This document shows, in pieces, positions 25,463 to 34,449 of a DNA stretch of 44,837 nucleotides. Source of the stretch: Nitrospirota bacterium (lineage in GTDB: Bacteria; Nitrospirota; Thermodesulfovibrionia; Thermodesulfovibrionales; UBA6898); assembly GCA_024275975.1 (NCBI GenBank), contig JAJRYC010000021.1:1-44837 (forward strand). The letters are read 5' to 3'. The notes under the pieces are model-generated. The model saw only the letters and a program-made list of their open reading frames with translations. It was not told where the DNA came from and searched no databases. Made by a program: the position numbers and the translations under genes. How positions within the stretch are numbered: the first letter of the stretch is position 1; every line of letters begins with the position of its first letter.

Positions 25463-25650
25463 AACATTAAATAAGCTAAGAGGGTAATTTCCTGATATTT
25501 TAATTAGCCCACCTATTCAGGATGTTTCATTTTAACGAAAAACAGGTTATTCGGCAAGAACATAATTGAAATAGAATGAACATAAGTTTATATGGATAGT
25601 AATTGAATCGCACCTTGCCCCAGTGGTATATTTTTTCAGGTTTGATCTGT

Positions 25651-26169
25651 TCATTTAATAGCGGATGGTGACCAGACTGTAATGTCCGGCACTGTAGCAA
25701 AATCAGAGTCTTCCGTGACAATATGATGGATCGATCTTCTCACCATGACCGCAAGATGGGCCGCATCCGCCGTTATAAGCCCATTATCTTTTGCGAGCCG
25801 GGCGGCATCTCTAATGTCGCTGCCTTTGAGATCGATAACAACCATGCCTGCTTCCCGCAGCTTATCAATATAATCCATATATTCGATAAGAGGAGACAAT
25901 ACCTTTGCTCTGTGTTTCCGGTTTTCGAGAAAGTTTTTGACATGCCTGACAGTCACTCTTTCGATAAAATTGGAGGCGGACTGCATCATTATCTTATATG
26001 AGACCTCTTCCAGCACCAGGGCAGACGTATATGCTTTAATTTTTGATGTTTCTATCCGGCTGAGGAATTCTACTGATACAGGGTTTGAATCAAAGGCATG
26101 GTGAAGAAAAATAGTCGCATCTACAAAAACAGTGCTGCTGCCACTGTAGTCTCTAAGATTTTTCAGCAT
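25651..26169 (-). CDS. PIN-domain ribonuclease toxin (VapC-like)
   Basis: A 172-residue PIN protein. Acidic active-site residues are seen in STVFVDATIFLHHAF (near 17), LVLEEVSYK (about 54), LITADAAHLAVM (about 135) and IVTEDSDFATVP (about 155), in the order of the PIN nuclease site. It is longer than classical VapC (about 130) because of a basic helical insertion (ERVTVRHVKNFLENRKHRAK). It overlaps the AbrB-type antitoxin gene upstream by 17 bases, the standard toxin-antitoxin arrangement. The toxin probably cleaves RNA when the antitoxin is degraded; the target is unknown. Confidence 0.92.
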   Translation of the reverse strand: MLKNLRDYSGSSTVFVDATIFLHHAFDSNPVSVEFLSRIETSKIKAYTSALVLEEVSYKIMMQSASNFIERVTVRHVKNFLENRKHRAKVLSPLIEYMDYIDKLREAGMVVIDLKGSDIRDAARLAKDNGLITADAAHLAVMVRRSIHHIVTEDSDFATVPDITVWSPSAIK

Positions 26170-26374
26170 AAAGGTCTTCCAGTTCCTTCATTGATAATTT
26201 GCCCTTGATTATCCCTTTGAACTTCTCAGTATAGGTTTTCCTGATTGGTGTAACTACGATGCCTTTCGGGGTTATTTGCACATCGACCTTGTCACCGGTA
26301 TGTATATTCGCCTTTTCTCTTATTTCCTTCGGGATTACAATCTGTCCCTTTGCAAGAACCGTTGCCATCGGCAT
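26153..26374 (-). CDS. AbrB/SpoVT-type antitoxin (VapB-like)
   Basis: A 73-residue antitoxin. The N-terminal 45 residues are a swapped-hairpin AbrB domain (ATVLAKGQIVIPKEIREKAN, then GDKVDVQITPKGIVVTP); the C-terminal tail (KGKLSMKELEDLYAEKS) is the part that would bind the toxin. ATG at 26374 is preferred because GGAGGT lies five bases ahead; ATG at 26368 is an alternative. The gene is first in the pair, and upstream are a promoter and a 15-bp direct repeat probably bound by this protein with the toxin. Confidence 0.93.
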   Translation of the reverse strand: MPMATVLAKGQIVIPKEIREKANIHTGDKVDVQITPKGIVVTPIRKTYTEKFKGIIKGKLSMKELEDLYAEKS

Positions 26375-26390
26375 ATCACCACCTCCAGCG

Positions 26391-26422
26391 TATTTGTTTA
26401 ACTAAATTATTTGTTTAACTAA
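26391..26422. promoter_or_regulatory. Two 15-bp direct repeats, probable operator of the AbrB/PIN pair
   Basis: TATTTGTTTAACTAA occurs exactly at 26391-26405 and again at 26408-26422, a 17-base step, between the promoter and the antitoxin ribosome-binding site. Toxin-antitoxin complexes usually autoregulate from such tandem sites. Confidence 0.6.
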
Positions 26423-26429
26423 TAATTAA

Positions 26430-26458
26430 GTATTACCACAGAAAGCTTTAATTGTCAA
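26430..26458 (-). promoter_or_regulatory. Promoter of the AbrB/PIN pair
   Basis: On the minus strand a perfect -35 TTGACA (26458-26453) is followed after 17 bases by TAATAC (26435-26430), a weak -10. The direct-repeat operator lies just downstream. Confidence 0.5.
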
Positions 26459-26713
26459 TTTGTTTTATCTTCGCGCGGAGATTAGCCCATAGCTTGCCAC
26501 GTTTGTCATGCCGGCGAACACAGCCTGTGTCACAATACTTTACAGACATATTTGCAAGTCTTTGTCATTAGGGATTGACTGTTTGGTGGATTACGGGAAA
26601 GGCTAAGAGAATGACTGCGACAAATCAGGTGATAAATGCTGAATATATACCCACAGATAAGCCTGATGAACCTGAAAATATTAACTAATAAAAATGGATT
26701 GAATCAACTTGCG
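26459..26713. other. Non-coding gap between the toxin-antitoxin pair and gatB
   Basis: With the promoter region this is a 339-base gene-free stretch between convergently unrelated units on the same strand. I see no open frame with a recognisable product, no hairpin followed by T-residues and no repeat shared with the rest of the window. Confidence 0.4.
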
Positions 26714-28141
26714 TCAGGTGAGCTTCTTTTTTAACAATTCATTCAATATCTTAGGGTTGGCTTTGCCCTTTGTCGCCTTCATCACCTGGCCCACAAAGAA
26801 TCCCAGGAGTTTCTCCTCACCGGCTCTGAACCTCTCGACCTCATTGGGGTGATTCGCGATAATATCATCAACGGCCTTCTCTATTGCCGATTCATCACTT
26901 ATCTGCAGAAGGCCTTTTTCTTTCACTATTGTCTCCGCGTCTTTTCCCGAGACGTACATCTCTTTAAAGACGGTCTTTGCGATCTTGCCGCTTATTGTAC
27001 CGTTGTCTATGAGTTTGAGCATATCCGCCAGATGCTCCGGTCTCAACGGGCAGGCATCTATTGTCTGGTTAGTATCGTTGAGAAGCCTCGATAGTTCGCC
27101 GTTTATCCAGTTCGATACAGCCTTTGGCTGGCCGCCTGCACCGACAGCCTCTTCAAACCACCCGGCAAGCGATCTTTCGGATGTGAGAAGGTCTGCGTCA
27201 TATTCAGGAAGACCGAACCCGGACACAAAGCGCGCCCTCTTTGCATCGGGAAGCTCGGGAAGCGATGATTTTATCTCATCTATCCATGCCCGGTCTGGTA
27301 TTATCGGCGCGAGATCTGGTTCAGGGAAATATCTGTAATCATGCGCCTCTTCCTTGGAGCGCATCGATTCCGTTACGCCTTTTGCCGAATTCCAGAGCCT
27401 CGTCTCCTGTATGATCGTGTCTCCATTTTCGACTCTCTTAATCTGCCTCTTTATTTCATATTCAAGCGCCTTTTCGACAAACCTGAATGAGTTGATGTTC
27501 TTTACTTCAGCCCTCGTCCCGAATTCGTTCTGCCCTTCCGGCCTTACGGACACATTGGCATCACACCTCAGAGAACCCTCCTCCATGTTTCCGTCACAGA
27601 CTCCCAGATACCTGAGTATGGCCCTGATTTTCTTCATATATTCGGATGCCTCTTCCGGGCTCCTGATATCGGGTTCGGAGACTATCTCCATCAATGGGAC
27701 TCCTGTCCTGTTCAGATCAACAAAGCTGTAATTCCCCGCGCCCTCATGGATATTCTTTCCGGCGTCTTCTTCCATATGGATTCTCGTTATGCCTATTCTC
27801 CTGATTTTATCGTCCAGAACGATTTCGATATGCCCATGCTCGCATATCGGGTGTTCATACTGGCTTATCTGATAGCCTTTCGGGAGATCGGGATAGAAAT
27901 AGTTTTTCCGCGCGAACCGGCTGTATGCCGATATATCGCAGTTCATCGCGAGCCCTGTCCTTATCACAAACTCCAGCGCCTTTTTATTAAACACGGGAAG
28001 GACACCGGGCATCCCTATGCATACAGGGCATGTCTGGGTGTTGGGCCCGGAGCCGAACTTTGTGGAGCAGCCGCAGAATATCTTTGTATCGGTCAGCATC
28101 TGGGCATGGACTTCCAGGCCGATCACGACTTCGTATTTCAT
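26714..28141 (-). CDS. gatB: Asp-tRNA(Asn)/Glu-tRNA(Gln) amidotransferase subunit B
   Basis: GatB binds the misacylated tRNA and phosphorylates its side chain before amidation by GatA. The family opening [13 protein letters not shown] is followed by the zinc-site cysteines (FCGCSTKFG and CPVCIGMPG), [19 protein letters not shown] and, at the C terminus, the helical YqeY-like tail ([20 protein letters not shown]). ATG at 28141 is chosen: it overlaps the gatA stop as ATGA, has GAGGA about ten bases ahead and gives the family N terminus (475 residues); an in-frame codon 24 bases upstream would lie inside gatA. It is co-transcribed with gatA. Confidence 0.97.
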   Translation of the reverse strand: MKYEVVIGLEVHAQMLTDTKIFCGCSTKFGSGPNTQTCPVCIGMPGVLPVFNKKALEFVIRTGLAMNCDISAYSRFARKNYFYPDLPKGYQISQYEHPICEHGHIEIVLDDKIRRIGITRIHMEEDAGKNIHEGAGNYSFVDLNRTGVPLMEIVSEPDIRSPEEASEYMKKIRAILRYLGVCDGNMEEGSLRCDANVSVRPEGQNEFGTRAEVKNINSFRFVEKALEYEIKRQIKRVENGDTIIQETRLWNSAKGVTESMRSKEEAHDYRYFPEPDLAPIIPDRAWIDEIKSSLPELPDAKRARFVSGFGLPEYDADLLTSERSLAGWFEEAVGAGGQPKAVSNWINGELSRLLNDTNQTIDACPLRPEHLADMLKLIDNGTISGKIAKTVFKEMYVSGKDAETIVKEKGLLQISDESAIEKAVDDIIANHPNEVERFRAGEEKLLGFFVGQVMKATKGKANPKILNELLKKKLT

Positions 28142-29592
28142 AAGTCCGGTTTCCTCATATGCCATTCAGTGGACTGTTCATAGGCGTATGCCGCCTTTAA
28201 AATTGTCCCCTCGTCAAAATGTTTTCCGATCATCTGTAATCCTACCGGCAGATTTCCGGATGTAAAGCCGCACGGGATAGAAATCGCCGGCACACCAGCA
28301 AGGTTCACGGAGATAGTGAAGATGTCCGCAAGATACATCTGCATCGGGTCAGCGGTCTTTTCACCGAACTTGAACGCGGGCGTCGGTGTAGTCGGGGTCA
28401 CCACAAGGTCAACAAGCCCGAATACATCGTCAAAATCCTTTTTTATAAGCGTCCTCACCTGCTGTGCTTTTCTGTAATAGGCGTCATAATATCCCGATGA
28501 CAGCGTGAAGGTACCGAGCATTATCCTGCGCTTCACCTCTGCACCAAAGCCCTGGGCCCTTGTCTTCATATACATTTCCATCAGTTCCCCGGCTTCAGCC
28601 CGGAATCCGTATTTGACGCCGTCGTATCTGGCAAGGTTCGAGCTGGCCTCGGATGTTGCAAGCACATAGTATGTCGCAACGGCATAGCCGGTGTGAGGGA
28701 GTGAGACCTCAACAGGTATCGCCCCGAGTGATTCCAGTTTCCTTACGGCATTTTTAACCGATTTATCGACTTCAGGATCCATACCCTCGATAAAATACTC
28801 CTTTGGTATACCTATCTTCAGGCCTTTTATATCTTTGCCTATGAATGATGTAAAGTCAGGCGCCTCAACAGGCGCTGAGGTCGAGTCGAATCTGTCCCTG
28901 CCCGAAATTATATTCAACAGAAGGGCGGAATCCGACACATTCTTTGTTATCGGACCTATCTGGTCCAGTGAAGACGCAAAGGCAACAAGACCGTATCTCG
29001 AAACCCGGCCATAGGTCGGTTTAAGGCCGACGACACCGCATAACGCGGCCGGCTGTCTTATCGAGCCGCCCGTGTCTGATCCGAGCGCGGCGATACACTC
29101 GTCAGCGGCAACAGCCGCGGCAGAGCCGCCGCTCGAACCCCCGGGTATTCTCTCTATGTCCCAGGGATTACTTGTCTCATGGAGTCCTGAATTTTCGGTG
29201 GATGAACCCATTGCAAACTCGTCCAGATTGGTTTTGCCTGTCAGGACATACCCGTTTGCCGCTAATTTTGTCGTAACAGTACTCTCATAAGGAGGTATGA
29301 AATTACTCAAAATCTTTGACGCGCATGTAGTAAGAATGCCTTTGGTGCACATGTTGTCCTTGATGGCCATTGGAATGCCTGAAAGGGGTTTTTTCCTGCC
29401 TGCCGCTATCTCTCCGCCCGCCTTTTCAGCCATCTCCCCTGCCTTGTCCCCGGTCAAGGTTACATATGCCTTTATCCTGCCTTCGACCGCATTGATTCTC
29501 CTGAAGACTGAAGCTGTGACCTCACTGGCGGAGACTTCCCCCTTGTCAATCATACTGCGCAGTTCTGAAATACTTAGACTGAAGAGCTCCAA
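28138..29592 (-). CDS. gatA: Asp-tRNA(Asn)/Glu-tRNA(Gln) amidotransferase subunit A
   Basis: GatA is the amidase that releases ammonia from glutamine for tRNA-dependent Gln/Asn synthesis. The Ser-cisSer-Lys triad is complete: [14 protein letters not shown] (Lys), [14 protein letters not shown] (cis-Ser) and [16 protein letters not shown] (nucleophile Ser). The C terminus [19 protein letters not shown] is typical. TTG at 29592 gives [16 protein letters not shown] as the N terminus, 484 residues as in the family, with GGAGG four bases ahead; a longer frame to GTG 29637 adds 15 atypical residues. gatC, usually adjacent, is not found in the 270 bases upstream. Confidence 0.95.
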   Translation of the reverse strand: MELFSLSISELRSMIDKGEVSASEVTASVFRRINAVEGRIKAYVTLTGDKAGEMAEKAGGEIAAGRKKPLSGIPMAIKDNMCTKGILTTCASKILSNFIPPYESTVTTKLAANGYVLTGKTNLDEFAMGSSTENSGLHETSNPWDIERIPGGSSGGSAAAVAADECIAALGSDTGGSIRQPAALCGVVGLKPTYGRVSRYGLVAFASSLDQIGPITKNVSDSALLLNIISGRDRFDSTSAPVEAPDFTSFIGKDIKGLKIGIPKEYFIEGMDPEVDKSVKNAVRKLESLGAIPVEVSLPHTGYAVATYYVLATSEASSNLARYDGVKYGFRAEAGELMEMYMKTRAQGFGAEVKRRIMLGTFTLSSGYYDAYYRKAQQVRTLIKKDFDDVFGLVDLVVTPTTPTPAFKFGEKTADPMQMYLADIFTISVNLAGVPAISIPCGFTSGNLPVGLQMIGKHFDEGTILKAAYAYEQSTEWHMRKPDL

Positions 29593-29865
29593 AAAACCTC
29601 CGGAATGGATAAAATTAAAGTGTAATGAGTTTAGCACCCGTTATTAAAAGTTTTCAAGTAATCCAGAAGATTCCGGATTCACATAACAGTCGCATAAAAT
29701 AAAGGACAAGAACACCCTCCCTCTGAAGTAACGTTAAGGGTTATACTTGCAAAGACGGTCGATGAGCATCTATTATTTCAGTATTGCGCCAGATGCCCCG
29801 CATAACCGGCTGTTTATGATAAACAAACCGTTAATACATAAAAACAGGAAGATAAGGGCCAAACT

Positions 29866-31515
29866 ATGAACCGGATTTCAGGCAATATTGTAGACGTTCT
29901 AAATTCATCCGTTTATTCTGGCACGATCGGGATCAGGGACGGAAGAATCGCTGAAATAGTAAAAGATGATAAGAGATATGATACGTACATCATCCCCGGA
30001 CTGATTGATTCACATATACATATCGAAAGCTCTATGCTGGTACCCTCGGAGTTTGCCAGACTGGCGGTCGTCCACGGCACGGTTGCATGCCTGTCGGATC
30101 CCCACGAAATCGCCAATGTACTTGGGATTGACGGTATAAACTTCATGGTAGAGAACGGGAAGACCGTCCCATTTAAGTTCTATTTCGGAATACCTTCCTG
30201 CGTGCCGGCAACCGATTTTGAGACATCCGGGGCAAGACTGGATTCCGGGAAGATTGAAGAACTGATGAAGAGAGAAGACTTTAAATTCCTGGGCGAGATG
30301 ATGAACATCCAGGGGGTTTTGTCAGGGGAACCAACAGTCATGGCCAGGATAGAGCTGGCAAAAAAATACGGCAAGAGGATAGACGGGCATGCCCTGGGGC
30401 TCACGGGTGAAGACCTGAGAAAATATACGGGAACAGGCATAACCACGGACCATGAGACACTCGATTATGAAGCGGGGCTGGAAAAACTGCGCTCAGGCAT
30501 GAAACTTCAGATCAGGGAGGGTTCGGCGGCAAAGAATTTCGACGCGCTGATCGGCCTGGTTAAAGACTATCCGGACGACTGCATGTTCTGCAGCGATGAC
30601 AAATACCCGGAAGATCTGCTTAACGGGCATATCAATGACCTTGTCAGGCGGGCAATGGACCTTGGCATCGACAGGATGTCGGTCCTCAGGTGCGCCTGCC
30701 TTAATCCGGTAAAACATTATGGACTGGATGTCGGGCTCCTGCAGGCAGGTGATCATGCCGATTTCGTGGTCATCGATAATTTCAGGGAGTTCAATATCCT
30801 TAAAACTTATATAAACGGAGAAATTGTTGCGGAAAACGGCAGGGCATTGATGCCTGAGACCGCCGTCGATATCGTGAACAATTTCAGCGCGCGGGAAAAA
30901 GGACCTTCGGACTTCGAGGTGAAGGTAGAAGGCGACCGGATAAACGTAATTGTGGCTGTCGACGGCCAGATAATTACGGGGAAGACCGTGGAAACACCCA
31001 AAATCAGCAACGGCCTGGTGGTCCCGGACATTAACCGGGACATACTGAAACTGGTTGTCGTTAATCGTTATCAGGACGCCCCTCCTGCCGTCGGTTTCGT
31101 AAAAAACTTCGGCCTTGAAAAAGGGGCGATCGCATCATCTATATCCCATGACTCTCATAATATCGTGGCTGTCGGGGTCTCCGACGATGATATTCACGCC
31201 GCCGTAAATCTGATAATAGAGAACAGAGGCGGTCTGGCGGTCGCGTACAACGGCGACCGGCAGTTTCTGCCGCTGCCTATAGCCGGTCTCATGTCGGATG
31301 AAAATGGCTGCAGGGTCGCCGGGCGAAGTTCGGAGATGGACAGACTCGCCAGGGAACTTGGATCAAAACTGAGGGCCCCTTTCACCACACTCTCTTTTAT
31401 GTCTCTCCTGGTGGTCCCTGAATTAAAACTCAGCGATAAAGGGCTCTTTGACGTCGAAAAATTTGAACTTATAAACTTATTTGAAAACAGGATTATCCTG
31501 AATCCCGGGGGCTGA
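29866..31515 (+). CDS. ade: Adenine deaminase
   Basis: A 549-residue Ade-type (bacterial, amidohydrolase-fold) adenine deaminase converting adenine to hypoxanthine for purine salvage. The metal-binding motif is in YIIPGLIDSHIHIESSMLVP (HIH); further ligands lie in HGTVACLSDPHEIANVLG, RIDGHALGLTG and DDKYPEDLLNGHIND (Asp). The C-terminal domain (GRSSEMDRLARELGSKLRAP) is that of the family, and the length is about average. A stretch of 273 bases separates it from divergent gatA, and it is not in an obvious operon. AAGGG lies before the ATG at a slightly long distance. Confidence 0.95.
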   Translation: MNRISGNIVDVLNSSVYSGTIGIRDGRIAEIVKDDKRYDTYIIPGLIDSHIHIESSMLVPSEFARLAVVHGTVACLSDPHEIANVLGIDGINFMVENGKTVPFKFYFGIPSCVPATDFETSGARLDSGKIEELMKREDFKFLGEMMNIQGVLSGEPTVMARIELAKKYGKRIDGHALGLTGEDLRKYTGTGITTDHETLDYEAGLEKLRSGMKLQIREGSAAKNFDALIGLVKDYPDDCMFCSDDKYPEDLLNGHINDLVRRAMDLGIDRMSVLRCACLNPVKHYGLDVGLLQAGDHADFVVIDNFREFNILKTYINGEIVAENGRALMPETAVDIVNNFSAREKGPSDFEVKVEGDRINVIVAVDGQIITGKTVETPKISNGLVVPDINRDILKLVVVNRYQDAPPAVGFVKNFGLEKGAIASSISHDSHNIVAVGVSDDDIHAAVNLIIENRGGLAVAYNGDRQFLPLPIAGLMSDENGCRVAGRSSEMDRLARELGSKLRAPFTTLSFMSLLVVPELKLSDKGLFDVEKFELINLFENRIILNPGG

Positions 31516-31650
31516 ATTGACAACCGTCCCTGATTATGGCGGCGGCAACCTTTCTGAACATGCTTGATAAGATAAATATAGATCAGCGGACATTAATGAC
31601 TCAATGACATCTTCCCCAGGGATTCATGAATCAGTCACCGCAATATTTAC

Positions 31651-31677
31651 TTGCATTTTTCAGTATGTTATTATAAT
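31651..31677 (+). promoter_or_regulatory. Possible cysK promoter
   Basis: TTGCAT (31651-31656) and a perfect TATAAT (31672-31677) are separated by 15 bases, shorter than the ideal 17. The position, 40 bases before the cysK start, is suitable. Confidence 0.35.
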
Positions 31678-31717
31678 CGCAACAGTTTGCAACTGCCTGC
31701 TCTTTTTTTAAGATATT

Positions 31718-32662
31718 ATGAAAAAACCTTTCTTTTACAAAGAAGCCTCAGAGTCTGTGCTGGACATAATCGGGAATACCCCGATGGTGAAGATCAACAG
31801 TTTAACGGATAAAGACTCAGCCGAGATTTACGGCAAAATAGAGTTCTTCAATCCATGCGGTTCGATCAAGGACAGGATATGCCTTTCGATGATCGAGGCT
31901 GCGGAGAGGGACGGAAAAATAAGGCCGGGGGACACGATCGTCGAGCCGACATCAGGGAACACCGGAATCGGTCTGGCCTTTGTTGCTGCGGCAAAAGGGT
32001 ACAGGCTCGTACTGACAATGCCCGAGACGATGAGTGTGGAGCGGAGGAATATAATGAAGTCCTTTGGCGCCGAATTAATCCTGACGGATGGAAGCATGGA
32101 CATGACCGGCGCTGTTGAAAAGGCGGCGGAACTGGTGGAAAGCAAGGGCTATTTTCAGCCCCAGCAGTTCAGCAGCCCGGCAAACCCCGAAACCCACAGA
32201 AAGACCACCGCCCGGGAGATACTAAATCAGATCGGAAGCCTCGACGCCTTTGTGGCCGGCGTAGGGACCGGAGGGACCATCACCGGAGTGGGTGAAGTGC
32301 TGAAGAAAGAACTGGGCGGTAAGGTGCTGGTTATAGCTGTCGAGCCTTCAAAAAGCCCCGTGTTTTCAGGAGGAAAACCGGGCCTCCATGAGATCCAGGG
32401 GATAGGGGGAGGTTTTGTGCCGGATGTCCTCAACAGGGAGATAATCGACGATATAATCACGGTCTCGGATGAAGACGCCTATAGTATGACAAGGCAGCTT
32501 ATAAGAAAAGAAGGCATATTATGCGGCATATCATCAGGCGCGAACTTTTTCGCCGCCCTGCGGACGGCAAAGAAAATCGGGAAAGGCGGAAAGGTCGTGA
32601 CCATATTCCCGGATACCGGCGAAAGATACTTAAGCACAAGACTTTTTGATAACCAGGAGTAA
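31718..32662 (+). CDS. cysK: Cysteine synthase A-type
   Basis: A 314-residue PLP enzyme (fold type II) that makes cysteine from O-acetylserine and sulfide. [18 protein letters not shown] contains the PLP lysine (about residue 51); [13 protein letters not shown] is the substrate loop, [16 protein letters not shown] the phosphate-binding loop, and [12 protein letters not shown] closes the site. It matches the CysK/CysM family over its whole length. It is followed after 10 bases by a second, divergent cysteine synthase, then by a JAMM peptidase, in the same direction, so the three probably form an operon. Confidence 0.95.
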   Translation: MKKPFFYKEASESVLDIIGNTPMVKINSLTDKDSAEIYGKIEFFNPCGSIKDRICLSMIEAAERDGKIRPGDTIVEPTSGNTGIGLAFVAAAKGYRLVLTMPETMSVERRNIMKSFGAELILTDGSMDMTGAVEKAAELVESKGYFQPQQFSSPANPETHRKTTAREILNQIGSLDAFVAGVGTGGTITGVGEVLKKELGGKVLVIAVEPSKSPVFSGGKPGLHEIQGIGGGFVPDVLNREIIDDIITVSDEDAYSMTRQLIRKEGILCGISSGANFFAALRTAKKIGKGGKVVTIFPDTGERYLSTRLFDNQE

Positions 32663-32672
32663 ACGCTTTGAG

Positions 32673-33590
32673 ATGAAAAGCTCCATGATAAATATATTAA
32701 ACAATAATATCTTCGAGACAATAGGAGGTACCCCCCTCCTCCGTATTAAAAAACTTGCCGGACATCTCGGACGGGATGTCTCTGTCTATGCAAAACTTGA
32801 GCGCTTTAATCCCTGCGGCTCTGTAAAAGACCGTCCCGCCTTCCAGATGATTAAAGACGCGGAGGAATCCGGCCTGCTGACAAAGGACAGGACCATACTG
32901 GATGCGACTTCCGGCAATACGGGTATCGCGTATGCCATGATTGCGGCGGTCAAGGGATACAGGACAGAAATCGTGCTTCCGAAAAACGCCAGCATCGAAA
33001 GGAAGAAGATCATAAGGGGTTTTGGCGCTGAAATCGTATATTCAAGCCAGTTTGAGGGCTCGGACGGGGCCATCAGGACAGCAAAGAAGATATACGAGGA
33101 AAATCCGGATAAATACTTTATGCCGGATCAGTATAACAACCCGTCTAACTGGAAGGCCCATTATCTCACCACCGGCCCCGAGATTCTTGAGCAGACAAAA
33201 GAGAGGATCACACACTTTGTCGCGACCGTCGGGACCGGGGGAACGATTATGGGGACGGGACGGGCATTGAAGGAGTTTAATCCGGACATTAAAGTTATAG
33301 CCGTCCAGCCCGATGACGCCATGCATGGCATAGAAGGGCTTAAACATATGGAAAGCTCGATTGTCCCTGGGATATATGACCTGAATTTTCCGGACAGGAC
33401 AATTTTTGTGAATACCGACAAGGCCTATGACATGGTTAAAAAGCTGTTGACCATCGAGGGTTTGGCAGTCGGGCACTCCTCGGGCGCCGCACTGGTAAGC
33501 GCGTTAACCATCGCGGAGGAGATCAGGGAAGGATTGATAGTGGTCGTATTCCCTGACGGCGGCGACAGGTATCTCAGCCATGAGATTTAA
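32673..33590 (+). CDS. cysM: Second cysteine synthase (CysM-like)
   Basis: A 305-residue PLP enzyme. GSVKDRPAFQMIKDAEESG has the PLP lysine, then DATSGNTGIAYAMIAA, VATVGTGGTIMGTGRALK and GLAVGHSSGAALVSAL. It resembles CysM proteins that work with a protein-bound sulfur donor; the downstream JAMM peptidase supports this, as in the mycobacterial CysO-CysM-Mec set, though O-acetylserine use is equally possible. ATG at 32673 is chosen over an in-frame TTG inside cysK; AGGAG lies 14 bases ahead, a long distance, and ATG 32685 is an alternative. The stop overlaps the peptidase gene by 11 bases. Confidence 0.9.
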   Translation: MKSSMINILNNNIFETIGGTPLLRIKKLAGHLGRDVSVYAKLERFNPCGSVKDRPAFQMIKDAEESGLLTKDRTILDATSGNTGIAYAMIAAVKGYRTEIVLPKNASIERKKIIRGFGAEIVYSSQFEGSDGAIRTAKKIYEENPDKYFMPDQYNNPSNWKAHYLTTGPEILEQTKERITHFVATVGTGGTIMGTGRALKEFNPDIKVIAVQPDDAMHGIEGLKHMESSIVPGIYDLNFPDRTIFVNTDKAYDMVKKLLTIEGLAVGHSSGAALVSALTIAEEIREGLIVVVFPDGGDRYLSHEI

Positions 33591-34044
33591 GACATATATA
33601 AGCAGAGAGGCGATGGACAGGATATCCGGTCACGCGGAAAGGGAATATCCCGATGAGTGCTGCGGCATAGTAACACAGAATGCAGAGCGGCAGACCGTCC
33701 ACGAATGCAGAAACATCCAGAACCGGCTCCATAACGAAGATCCAGTTACTCATATCAGTGACGCGCGCACAGCCTATGTTATCGACAGGAGTGAGGCTGA
33801 AGCCATCTTCTCGTCCGCAAAAGAGAGGGGTGATAAGGTCATGGCCTTTTATCATTCGCATACCGACCATGACGCCTACTTTTCCGAAACCGATGAGGCG
33901 GCGCAGACCGTCTTCGGCGAACCGGAATTCCCTGACGCGCTCCATATCGTCGTATCGGTCAAAAATGGAAAAACAAGCCATTTCAGGGCCTTCATGTGGG
34001 ACGGGAAAGAGATGGCCTTCCGCCCTGTTGATCTGACAACCTGA
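33580..34044 (+). CDS. JAMM/MPN+ metallopeptidase (Mec-like)
   Basis: A 154-residue M67-family protein. The zinc site is complete: E in EYPDECCGIVTQ (about residue 24), then FYHSHTDHDAYFSETDEAA, giving the H-x-H-x7-S-x2-D motif. In mycobacteria Mec removes cysteine from the carrier CysO after CysM has made it there. The 11-base overlap with the cysM-like gene supports the same use here, but no CysO/ThiS-like gene with a terminal Gly-Gly is found in the window. Another role, such as deconjugation of another ubiquitin-like carrier, is possible. Confidence 0.92.
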   Translation: MRFKTYISREAMDRISGHAEREYPDECCGIVTQNAERQTVHECRNIQNRLHNEDPVTHISDARTAYVIDRSEAEAIFSSAKERGDKVMAFYHSHTDHDAYFSETDEAAQTVFGEPEFPDALHIVVSVKNGKTSHFRAFMWDGKEMAFRPVDLTT

Positions 34045-34236
34045 TTACTTGCCCCTGTTATTCAAAAATCATTTTAAACCTTGCATAAGCAGGCGGAACG
34101 ACAGCACCGCATATTTATCCTCCGGTCCGGAATAAATATTATTGTTGTTATGACTTTTCTGTGATAAGCTTAATATATATTTCAGCAACCGACGGATATT
34201 GGGTTAACAAAAAAATGTGGGACAATGGAGGTGCTT

Positions 34237-34404
34237 ATGCCTGCATATGAATATCTCTGCAAGGACTGCAAAAGAGATTTTATGGTATTCCTTTCGCTCA
34301 AAGAATTTGACGAAAAGCCAAAGATCACATGTCCACATTGTCAGAGTGATAACGTCCAGAAACAGATCGTGGGTTTCTATGTCAAAACAAGCAAGAAATC
34401 ATAA
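34237..34404 (+). CDS. FmdB-type zinc-ribbon protein, 55 residues
   Basis: A small gene reading MPAYEYLCKDCKRDFMVFLS at the N terminus, then KITCPHCQSDNVQKQIVGFY to the TAA. Two CxxC pairs (YLCKDC and TCPHC) form a zinc ribbon of the FmdB/CxxC family, whose founding member is a putative regulator next to amidase genes. GGAGGT stands four bases before the ATG. Length and motif spacing are normal for the family. It follows the sulfur cluster after a 192-base gap, and I cannot tell whether it is related to it. Confidence 0.9.
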   Translation: MPAYEYLCKDCKRDFMVFLSLKEFDEKPKITCPHCQSDNVQKQIVGFYVKTSKKS

Positions 34405-34449
34405 ATAAAGATATTCCCAGCGCTTGCACCGGCTTCATCTTTTCCAGGT

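Noticed and set aside
26391-26422. CRISPR array
   Set aside because: Only two 15-base units with a 2-base gap; no spacers, no cas genes.
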